A stretch of 31,357 bases of DNA from JAWVEV01 sp033856535 (GTDB lineage Bacteria; Actinomycetota; Thermoleophilia; Miltoncostaeales; Miltoncostaeaceae). How positions within the stretch are numbered: the stretch's first letter is position 1; the number at the start of each line of letters is the position of its first letter. Location of the stretch: the NCBI GenBank assembly GCA_033856535.1, contig JAWVEV010000094.1:1-31357 (forward strand). Reading direction: 5' to 3'. A model generated the notes under the pieces. It saw only the letters and a program-made list of their open reading frames with translations. It did not search any database and was not told the DNA's origin. The position numbers and the translations under genes are program-made. Below, piece by piece: positions 24,477 to 31,357 of this stretch.

Positions 24477-27095
24477 ATGCCCGCGCGTCTTCTTCGAGCC
24501 GGCCTGCTCGCGCTCGCCGCCCTGGCCGTGGCCGCGCCGTTCGTGCGCGCGTCCGCGGCGCCGGCGCGGGCCCGCGAGGGCACCGGCCAGATCCTGGTGC
24601 GCTTCCGCGCCGGCTTCGACGCCGACCATCGGGCCGAGGCGATGCGCGCTGCGGGCGTCCGGTCGGTGCGGCCGCTGCGGCTGCCGCGCGCCCGGGTGGT
24701 GCGGGCGCACCCCCGGCTGGCGGCCCGCGCGCTCGCCGCCCTGCGCGCCGACCCGGCCGTGGCCTGGGCCGAGCCCAACCGCAGCTACCGGCCGAAGGCG
24801 CTCCCGAACGACCCGCGCTTCCCCGAGCAGTGGGGCCTGCAGAGCCTCGGCCAGCCGGTCGGCGGCACGACGGCGCGGGCCGGCGCGGACATCCGGGCGG
24901 TCGAGGCCTGGGACCGCACCACGGGCAGCCGCGACGTGACCGTGGCGATCCTCGACAGCGGCATCGCGATCGACCACCCGGACCTGGCGGACAACATCTT
25001 CACCAACCCGGGCGAGGTGCCGGGCAACGGCGTCGACGACGACCGGGACGGCTACGTCGACGACGTCCACGGCTGGGATTTCTTCGACGCCGACGCGGAC
25101 CCGTACGACATCTCCGAGCACGCCGGCGGGCGCTCGCACGGCACCCACACCGCCGGCATCGTCGGCGCGTCGGCCGACAACGGGATCGGGATGGCCGGCA
25201 TCGCCTGGCAGGTGGGCCTGGCGCCGCTGCGGATCTGCGGCCCGGACGGCGCCTGCCCCGAGGACGCGGTGATCGACGCGATGGTCTACGCCGGGAAGAT
25301 CGGCGCCGACGTGGCCAACGTCAGCTTCGGCGCCGACCGCCTTTCGGCGGGCGTGCGCGACGCGATGCGCGCCTCGCCGGACACGCTCTTCGTGGCCGCC
25401 GCCGGCAACGAGAACACCCCGCGCGAGCCGGCCGACAACGACGCGGCGCCCCAGAGCCCGTGCAACGAGCCGGTCGTGAACGTGATCTGCGTCGCGGCCA
25501 CCGGCCCCGACGGGGGGATCGCCCCCTTCTCGAACTTCGGCGACGAGAGCGTCGACCTCGGCGCGCCCGGGGTGGGGATCCTCGGCCCGCGCGCGTCGGT
25601 CGTGACCCTGCCGCCGGCGCTGACCGAGGGCTTCGAGGACCCGCTGGAGGGCCGCTGGATCCCGGGCGGCGGGCCGGGCGCCTGGGGCCGCAGCACCCAG
25701 CACGCCGCGCTCGGCAGCTACAGCGTCACCGACTCGCCGGACGGGCAGTACGCGCCGGCGACCGACAGCACCCTGCGGACCGCGCAGCCGCTCGACCTGA
25801 CCGGCCAGGACGGCTGCGTGCTCGCGTTCCGCGCGACCTACGACACCGAGTCCTTCTTCGACTACCTGGTCGTGCAGACCTCGACCGACGGGGACCACTG
25901 GGGGCCGCCCACGGACGCCTTCGCGGTCTCGGGTGAGGGCTCCGGGCGGGAGGTCTTCCTGCCACGGCGCTTCAGCGACCGGCCGGGCGGGCTGGTGCGC
26001 CTGCGGCTGGTCAGCGATGCCGACAACATGCCGCCCCAGACGCACGACGGCGCTTACGTCGACGACCTCAGCGTGACCTGCGCCGCGCCCGGGGCCTACA
26101 CGGGCAACGAGTTCAGCACCCTCGACGGGACCTCGTTCGCCGCGCCGTTCGTGAGCGGCGTCGCCGCGCTGGTCGAGTCGATCCACCCCCAGCTCACGCC
26201 GGCCCAGGTGCGCGCGGCAATCGTGGACGGCGTCCAGCCCGAGCCGAGCCTGGCCCACACGACGGTCTCGGGTGGCCGGCTCAGCGCGATCGGCGCTCTG
26301 GCCGCGGCCGATCGGATCGTCTCGCCGCCCCCGCCGCCCCCCCCGGGGCCCCCGGAGGAGGGCGACGCCGGGACGATGCTCTGCGCGCGCGTGCCGGCGC
26401 GCCGGCACCACGACGCCGGGGGCGCGCCCCGCCTCGCGCTCACGCCGGCGCAGCTGCGGATCAACCAGCGGATCTCGCAGGCGGCGATGCGCCGCGCCAA
26501 CGCGATCGAGCGCTGGCTGGACGCGGGCCTGGTGGCCCGCGACCTCTGCGGCGGAGCGATCGGCGCGGCCGACCTCGGCCCGGGCGTGACGACGGTCGCG
26601 CGCGCCGGCGGGGCACCGGTGGCGGCCGACCCGCGCCCGGTGGCGGACGGGGGCGAGCCGCGCCACCCGCCGGCGCGGGTCCGGCTCAGCGCCGGCCAGC
26701 TCCTGATCAACCAGCGCATCTCCCAGTCCGCCCTGCGCCGGCTGGACGCGCTCGATCGCCGGCTCGACGACGGGCTCACCGACGCGGACATCCGCGAGGG
26801 CGCGATCACGGCGGGCAAGCTGGTGGCGGGCCTGGCGATCGCGGCGGTCGACCCGACCGCGGCCGCCCCGGAACGGCCCGCGCCGCCGGAGCGCCCGGAG
26901 CCCGCGCGCGGGCGCCGGGCGGTGACGCTCTCGCTGGCCCAGCTACGCATCAACCAGCGCATCGCGCAGGCCGCGGTGCGCCGCGCCAACTCGCTGGGCG
27001 ACCGGCTGGCCCGGGGCCTGACCGGCGCCGACATCCGCGACGGCACCATCACGCCGGCCAAGCTCGAGCCGGCGCTCCGGGCCGTGGGGGGCTGA
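24477..27095 (+). CDS. Secreted subtilisin-family (S8) protease with beta insertion and C-terminal INQRI repeats
   Basis: An 872-residue secreted serine endopeptidase. Residues 1-28 are a signal peptide; 38-104 a fervidolysin-like prodomain (ILVRFRAG... AVAWAEPN). The S8 domain has D160 (AILDSGIAIDHPDL), H221 (SHGTHTAG), the oxyanion N311 (AAAGNEN) and S553 (DGTSFAAP). A probable Ca loop is DDDRDGYVDD (187-196). Residues about 378-540, between the last catalytic strand and Ser553, are a beta-sandwich-like insert beginning EGFEDPLEGRW. After a poly-Pro linker (617-626) come three 50-residue helical repeats (655-704, 737-786, 818-867). The ATG at 24477 has no ribosome binding site; TACCGT lies 9 bases upstream. 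First of three tandem subtilases. Confidence 0.92.
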   Translation: MPARLLRAGLLALAALAVAAPFVRASAAPARAREGTGQILVRFRAGFDADHRAEAMRAAGVRSVRPLRLPRARVVRAHPRLAARALAALRADPAVAWAEPNRSYRPKALPNDPRFPEQWGLQSLGQPVGGTTARAGADIRAVEAWDRTTGSRDVTVAILDSGIAIDHPDLADNIFTNPGEVPGNGVDDDRDGYVDDVHGWDFFDADADPYDISEHAGGRSHGTHTAGIVGASADNGIGMAGIAWQVGLAPLRICGPDGACPEDAVIDAMVYAGKIGADVANVSFGADRLSAGVRDAMRASPDTLFVAAAGNENTPREPADNDAAPQSPCNEPVVNVICVAATGPDGGIAPFSNFGDESVDLGAPGVGILGPRASVVTLPPALTEGFEDPLEGRWIPGGGPGAWGRSTQHAALGSYSVTDSPDGQYAPATDSTLRTAQPLDLTGQDGCVLAFRATYDTESFFDYLVVQTSTDGDHWGPPTDAFAVSGEGSGREVFLPRRFSDRPGGLVRLRLVSDADNMPPQTHDGAYVDDLSVTCAAPGAYTGNEFSTLDGTSFAAPFVSGVAALVESIHPQLTPAQVRAAIVDGVQPEPSLAHTTVSGGRLSAIGALAAADRIVSPPPPPPPGPPEEGDAGTMLCARVPARRHHDAGGAPRLALTPAQLRINQRISQAAMRRANAIERWLDAGLVARDLCGGAIGAADLGPGVTTVARAGGAPVAADPRPVADGGEPRHPPARVRLSAGQLLINQRISQSALRRLDALDRRLDDGLTDADIREGAITAGKLVAGLAIAAVDPTAAAPERPAPPERPEPARGRRAVTLSLAQLRINQRIAQAAVRRANSLGDRLARGLTGADIRDGTITPAKLEPALRAVGG
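26439..27077 (+). repeat. Three INQRI-type ~50-residue protein repeats
   Basis: Units cover residues 655-704 (26439-26588), 737-786 (26685-26834) and 818-867 (26928-27077), separated by variable Pro/Ala linkers of 31-32 residues. Each reads L...QL.INQRI.Q.A.RR...(L/I)..R/W L..GL...D(I/L)R.G.IT..KL. Hydrophobic residues recur every 3-4 positions in the first 30 residues, so a helix or coiled coil is likely. The first copy is the most divergent (Cys, and GAADL at its end). Confidence 0.85.
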
Positions 27096-27111
27096 GGCCC
27101 CCAAACCTCAG
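27092..27111 (+). terminator. Hairpin across the first protease stop codon
   Basis: CTGAGG (27092-27097) pairs with CCTCAG (27106-27111) around CCCCCAAA; the stop codon is inside the left arm. A competing GGGGG/CCCCC pairing overlaps it. A terminator or attenuator is possible; no T-tract follows. Confidence 0.35.
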
Positions 27112-27165
27112 AATGGGGGGTCGGGGGGTCGATATCGGGGGCGGAGCCCGCCTCCGACCCGACCC

Positions 27166-29466
27166 GTGCCCGCACGCCGCCCCCACCGCCCCCTTCGCGC
27201 CCGCGTATCGGGCGCGCTCGCCTGCGCGGTCCTGGCCCTCGGCGCCGGCGCCGCTGCGGCCGGGGCGACCCCGGCGCCCGAGATCCTCACGAGCGCCCCC
27301 GCCGCGGCCGCCCCGGCGGCCGTCCCGCGCGAGGTGCTGGTCCGCTTCCGCGCCGGCACCAGCGCCTCCGAGCGCGGCCGGGTCGCCCGCGAGGCCGGCG
27401 TGACCCTGCTCTCCGGCGCCGCGCCCCCGGGCGTGCGCGTCGCCCGGACCGCCGCCGGCGACTCGCCGGCCGAGGCCGCCGCCCACCTTCGCGACGAGCC
27501 CGAGGTGGCCTGGGCCGAGCCCAACCGCATCCGGCACGCGGCCGGCGTTCCGAACGACCCCCTCTTCCCCCAGCTCTGGGCCCAGCGCAACGTGGGTCAG
27601 GACGTGAACGGCCGGGCCGGGATCGACGGCGCCGACGCCGACGCCGTGCCGGCCTGGGACATGGCGGCGGCCTGGCTCGCGGACCACCCCGCCGCGGGCG
27701 CCCCGATCGTGGCGGTGGTCGACACCGGCGTGGCGTACGCGCACCCGGACCTCGCCGGCGCGATCGCCGTGAACGCCGGCGAGAGCGGCGGCGGCAAGGA
27801 GACCAACGGCATCGACGACGACGGCAACGGGCTCGTCGACGACTGGCATGGCTGGGACTGGGTCGACGGCGACAACGACCCGTTCGACCCGGACGGGCAC
27901 GGCACCCACGTGGCCGGCGCGATCGCGGCCCGGGCCGGCGACGGCTACGGCGTGAGCGGGATGGACGCCTGGGCCCGCATCCTGCCGCTGCGCGTCCTGG
28001 GGCCGGCCGGCGGCACCGACGCCGTCGTCGCCGACGCCTTCGACTACGCGGCGTCGATGGGCGCGCGGGTGGTCAACGCGTCGCTGAGCGGCGACGGCCC
28101 CTCGATGGCGCTGGAGTCGGCGATCGCCGCGCACCCCGGCGTCCTCTTCGTGGTCGCCGCCGGCAACGACTCGCTGGACGTCGACGCGACGCCGCAGTAC
28201 CCCTGCGCCGCGCCCCAGGCGAACGTGATCTGCGTGGCCGCCACCGACCAGGACGACGTCCTGGCGTCGTTCTCGAACCACGGCGCCGCCTCGGTCGACC
28301 TCGCCGCGCCGGGCACCAACATCCTCAGCTCGGTCCCGGCCCACGACGTCCGCCTGGCCGAGGGCTTCGAGGCCGGCGCCGGCGCCTGGGCGCTGGGGGG
28401 GACCTGGGCGGTGACCGCCGGGGCCGCGAGCCACGGGGCGCACAGCCTGTCCGACTCGCCGGCCGGGCCGTACGCGAACGGCACCTCGGCGATCGCCCGC
28501 CTGCTGACCACGATCGACCTGACCGGCGGCACGGGCTGCCGGGTCCGCTTCGACGTCCGCCTCGCGACCGCCCTCGACGGCGACGCCCTGCTGGTCGAGG
28601 CGTCCCGCGACGGCGTCGCCTGGACCAGGGTGCTGGAGGCCGCCGGACAGACCGGGGGGAGCTTCGTGCCGGTCGAGGCCGACCTGTCCACCCTTGACGG
28701 CGCCCCGGCCGGCCGGGTGCGCCTGCGCATGGTGACCGGCGCCTCGGGGACCGACGCCGGCGTCGAGGTGGACGACCTCGAGGTCGGCTGCGTGGCGCCG
28801 GGGGTCGCCGGCGGCGACTTCGCCTTCGAGTCCGGGACCTCGATGGCCGCGCCGCAGGTGGCCGGTGCGGCCGCCCTGCTGATGACCGCCGCGCCCGGCC
28901 TCTCCGGCGCCGCGGTGAAGACCGCGCTCATGTCCGGCGTCGACCACCTCCCCGGGCTCGCCGCGGCCACGGCGAGCGGCGGCCGGCTGAACGCCGCCCG
29001 CGCGCTGTCGACGGCGCTCGCCCAGCTGGGCGGCCCGGCGCCGGACCCCGACCGGCCGGCGACGGGGCCGGACGACCCCGGGGCGACGACGCCCCCGCAG
29101 GGCCCCGTCGTGCTGCTCCCCGCCGACCCGCGACCGCTTCGCGCCGGCGGCGGCGGGCGCGCCGCGGCCGACCCGGTCGCGCCGCGCCTGCTGGGCCTGG
29201 CCCTGGGCCGCGCGGCCGGCGGGGAGCGCGTCGCCGTGCTTCGCCTGGCCGAGGCCGCCCGCGTGCGCGTGACGGTGCAGCGGCGGCGCGCGGGCAGGGT
29301 GGCGCGCTACGCGACGGTGCGCCGCACGGCCGAGCGGTCGCTCGGCGCCGGCGTGCGCCGGGTTGCGCTGGGTCCGCTGACGGCGGGCCGCTACCGCCTG
29401 CTGGTGCGGATGACGGACCGCTCGGGCAACCGGGCGACCGCCGTCCGGACGCTCCGCCTGCGGTGA
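27166..29466 (+). CDS. Secreted subtilisin-family (S8) protease with beta insertion and C-terminal beta domain
   Basis: A 766-residue secreted protease paralogous to its neighbours. Signal peptide is about 1-34, prodomain 55-121 (EVLVRFRAG...VAWAEPN). Catalytic residues are D186 (AVVDTGVAYAHPDL), H245 (DGHGTHVAG), N334 (AAGND) and S559 (SGTSMAAP). A Ca-type loop DDDGNGLVDD lies at 217-226. Residues 397-548 are a beta-sandwich-like insert before Ser559 that resembles that of the first protease (GFE...W, SDSPAGPYA, IDLTGGTGC). After a Pro/Asp linker, residues 669-766 form a beta domain ending RYRLLVRMTDRSGNRATA. The GTG at 27166 is the only start fitting the signal peptide; no ribosome binding site is visible. 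Confidence 0.92.
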   Translation: MPARRPHRPLRARVSGALACAVLALGAGAAAAGATPAPEILTSAPAAAAPAAVPREVLVRFRAGTSASERGRVAREAGVTLLSGAAPPGVRVARTAAGDSPAEAAAHLRDEPEVAWAEPNRIRHAAGVPNDPLFPQLWAQRNVGQDVNGRAGIDGADADAVPAWDMAAAWLADHPAAGAPIVAVVDTGVAYAHPDLAGAIAVNAGESGGGKETNGIDDDGNGLVDDWHGWDWVDGDNDPFDPDGHGTHVAGAIAARAGDGYGVSGMDAWARILPLRVLGPAGGTDAVVADAFDYAASMGARVVNASLSGDGPSMALESAIAAHPGVLFVVAAGNDSLDVDATPQYPCAAPQANVICVAATDQDDVLASFSNHGAASVDLAAPGTNILSSVPAHDVRLAEGFEAGAGAWALGGTWAVTAGAASHGAHSLSDSPAGPYANGTSAIARLLTTIDLTGGTGCRVRFDVRLATALDGDALLVEASRDGVAWTRVLEAAGQTGGSFVPVEADLSTLDGAPAGRVRLRMVTGASGTDAGVEVDDLEVGCVAPGVAGGDFAFESGTSMAAPQVAGAAALLMTAAPGLSGAAVKTALMSGVDHLPGLAAATASGGRLNAARALSTALAQLGGPAPDPDRPATGPDDPGATTPPQGPVVLLPADPRPLRAGGGGRAAADPVAPRLLGLALGRAAGGERVAVLRLAEAARVRVTVQRRRAGRVARYATVRRTAERSLGAGVRRVALGPLTAGRYRLLVRMTDRSGNRATAVRTLRLR

Positions 29467-29473
29467 TGCGCCC

Positions 29474-29488
29474 GCGCCGGACCGGCGC
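29474..29488 (+). terminator. Hairpin after second protease
   Basis: GCGCCGG (29474-29480) and CCGGCGC (29482-29488) are exact inverted repeats, giving a 6-bp stem and 3-base loop 8 bases after the TGA stop. No T-tract. Confidence 0.4.
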
Positions 29489-29573
29489 TCAGAATCGAGG
29501 CCCCTCCGGCCGATGAACTACCCGAGGGACGCGCGGCACGGAAGCCGCTCAACTCGACACCCCTCGGTCACGG

Positions 29574-31357
29574 ATGACCATGAGACCCCCCCGCCGCCGC
29601 TGGGGACGGATCACCCTCGCGGCCCCCATCATCGGCATCGCCATCGTCGCCGCCTCGGCGACGACCGGGCTCTCGTCCGCCCCGGCCGCGCAGCTGGCGC
29701 CGGCCACGGGCGAGACGGTCCCCGGCGAGGTGCTGGTCGGCTTCGTCCCCGGGACGAGCTCGAGCGACCGGGCCGAGGTGGCCCGGGACGCCGACGCCGC
29801 ACCGTCCGCCCCGCCGCCGGCGCCGGGAGTGGCGCAGCTGACCGTGGACCCGGGCACGTCGACGGCCGCGGCGATCGACGCGCTCGAGGACGACCCCGCC
29901 GTGGCCTGGGTGCAGCCGAACTACGTCCGGATGCCGGCCGGGATGCCCGACGACGCCTGGTTCCCCGAGCAGTGGGGGATCCAGAACCGCGGACAGGTGG
30001 TCAACGGGACCGGCGGCGCGGCGGGCGCGGACGCCGACGTCGCCGCGGCCTGGGACCTCGTTCCCGGCGGCTCCGACCCGCTGGTCGCGGTGGTCGACAC
30101 CGGCGTGGCGCTCGACCACCCTGACCTCGCGAGCACGATCGCGACCAACCCGGGCGAGAGCGGCGGCGGCAGGGAGGCCAACGGGATCGACGACGACGGC
30201 AACGGGCTCGTCGACGACTGGCGCGGCTGGGACTTCGCGGACGACGACGACGTTCCCGCCGACCCGAACGGCCACGGGACCCTGGTGGCCGGGACCATCG
30301 CGGCCCGCGCGAACAACGGCGTCGGCGTGGCCGGGGTCTCCGGCGGCGCCCGGATCCTGCCGCTGCGCGTGGTGGGCCCGACCGGCGCCACCGACGCCGA
30401 CATCGCCGCCGCCTTCACCTACGCCGCCCGCCGCGGCGCCCGCGTGGTCAACGCCTCGCTGGGCGGGCCGGGCGCGTCGCCGGCGATGGACGCCGCCATG
30501 GCGGCCGCACCGGAGACGCTCTTCGTGCTGCCGGCCGGCAACGCGGCGAAGGACGATGACGTCTCGCCGGACTACCCCTGCGCCACGACCGCGCCGAACG
30601 CGATCTGCGTCGCGGCGACGGACCAGGACGACGGCATGGCCTCCTTCTCCAGCTGGGGCGCCGTGTCGGTGGACCTCGCGGCGCCGGGCGTGAACATCAT
30701 CAGCACCGGGATCGACGAGACCGGGGCGGCGGACTACCGGCTCGCCAACGGCACCTCGGTCGCCACGCCGTTCGTCGCCGGCACGGCCGCGCTGCTGCTG
30801 CGGGCGGACCCGACCCTGACGACGGCGCAGCTCAAGACGGCGCTGCTGGCCGGGGCGGAGCCGCTGGCCCAGCTGGCCGGCACCTCGGTCACCGGCGGGC
30901 GGCTCAACGCGCTCCGCAGCGTGCAGGCGGCCCTCGGGCTGCCGCTCCAGGGCTCCGACGTGATCGTCGACCTCACCGACCCGATCGCCGTGCCCGAGGA
31001 CGACCCCGGCCTCGGCGAGCAGCGTCCGCTGCGCGGCGACGGGGGCACCCGGGCCGCCGCCGCCGACCGCGCGGCCCCGCGGGTGACCGGGCTCACGCTG
31101 GTGCGCTGGACCGCCCGTGTGACGCTCAAGCTGCGCGTCTCCGAGACGGCCCGGGTGGGCGCGACGATCGCCCGGCGCGGGACGGGCGGGATGCGGGTCG
31201 TGGCGCGGGTGCGCCCGCGGGCCCTGCGCGCCGGCGTCCGCAGCCTCGGCCTGGGACGGCTGGGCGCGGGGCGCTACCGGGTGACGGTGCGGGCGGAGGA
31301 TCCCGCCGGCAACGCCGGGACGGCGGGCCGCTGGATGATCCTGCGGCCCGCCGCCTG
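29574..31357 (+). CDS. Secreted subtilisin-family (S8) protease, compact form (stop just beyond right edge)
   Basis: 594 residues are visible; the last two bases of the window are TG, so a TGA stop may follow at once. A hydrophobic signal (13-35) precedes the prodomain (49-116, VPGEVLVGFVPG... AWVQPNY). Catalytic residues are D175 (AVVDTGVALDHPDL), H234 (NGHGTLVAG, with L instead of the usual second His), N323 (PAGNAA) and S395 (NGTSVATP). The Ca-type loop DDDGNGLVDD is present. Unlike the two upstream paralogues, there is no insert between PGVNIIS and Ser395. The C-terminus (about 500-594) is the same beta domain as in the second protease, ending RYRVTVRAEDPAGNAG. ATGs at 29574 and 29580 are both possible; neither has a clear ribosome binding site. 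Confidence 0.9.
   Translation, partial: MTMRPPRRRWGRITLAAPIIGIAIVAASATTGLSSAPAAQLAPATGETVPGEVLVGFVPGTSSSDRAEVARDADAAPSAPPPAPGVAQLTVDPGTSTAAAIDALEDDPAVAWVQPNYVRMPAGMPDDAWFPEQWGIQNRGQVVNGTGGAAGADADVAAAWDLVPGGSDPLVAVVDTGVALDHPDLASTIATNPGESGGGREANGIDDDGNGLVDDWRGWDFADDDDVPADPNGHGTLVAGTIAARANNGVGVAGVSGGARILPLRVVGPTGATDADIAAAFTYAARRGARVVNASLGGPGASPAMDAAMAAAPETLFVLPAGNAAKDDDVSPDYPCATTAPNAICVAATDQDDGMASFSSWGAVSVDLAAPGVNIISTGIDETGAADYRLANGTSVATPFVAGTAALLLRADPTLTTAQLKTALLAGAEPLAQLAGTSVTGGRLNALRSVQAALGLPLQGSDVIVDLTDPIAVPEDDPGLGEQRPLRGDGGTRAAAADRAAPRVTGLTLVRWTARVTLKLRVSETARVGATIARRGTGGMRVVARVRPRALRAGVRSLGLGRLGAGRYRVTVRAEDPAGNAGTAGRWMILRPAA

Overview
This is about 31 kb of very GC-rich DNA (well above 70% by eye) with dense, mostly overlapping bacterial genes and many GTG starts. 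The inferred host is a high-GC actinobacterium, probably of the Thermoleophilia type. The reasons are the rpsF-ssb-rplI-dnaB-purA order, a DDN-type (F420-linked family) oxidoreductase, an actinobacterial-type HemQ, Arg/Gly-rich protein tails, and secreted subtilases ending in an Arg-rich 'GRYR..V...D..GN' beta domain. The taxonomy is inferred from gene content only; no rRNA or tRNA gene was seen.

Layout. 1-885 (-): a PHP-domain protein cut by the left edge. 886-1255: a divergent promoter region with helically spaced TTCAC repeats and a GC hairpin. 1256-2320 (+): aldo/keto reductase. 2317-4885 (-): FAD monooxygenase, a PstB ATPase without the rest of pst, and a histidine-phosphatase lipoprotein. 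4994-6256 (+): a secreted or membrane TPM-like protein with a DFGGGG tail. 6282-12198 (-), one tightly packed run: inositol-phosphatase-family enzyme, DUF1624 membrane protein, a secreted protein with a duplicated domain, an ABC exporter pair (ATPase apparently starting with CTG), and a secreted TAP-like alpha/beta hydrolase. 12279-13630 (+): ispH coupled to a DDN-type oxidoreductase. 13644-18664 (-), another run: small unknown protein, CoA-disulfide-reductase-like flavoenzyme, HemQ, zinc alcohol dehydrogenase, and a eukaryote-like UDP-sugar pyrophosphorylase. 18744-19936 (+): DedA protein coupled to a thioredoxin-like protein. 19933-20172 (-): a small membrane protein.

20257-24373 (+) is a housekeeping operon: rpsF, ssb, rplI, dnaB, purA. 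It has an extended -10 promoter, a structured leader, and no rpsR between ssb and rplI where that gene usually sits. The best-supported start of rpsF is an ATC codon. Two strong hairpins follow purA.

24477-31357 (+) is an array of three secreted subtilisin-family (S8) proteases. All share a signal peptide, an N-terminal prodomain and a D-H-S catalytic domain. They differ in accessories. The first two carry a roughly 150-residue beta-sandwich-like insertion just before the catalytic Ser; the third lacks it. The second and third end in a beta domain, while the first instead ends in three copies of a roughly 50-residue helical repeat (core INQRI) that I do not recognise. The array and this repeat are the most novel-looking content in the window.
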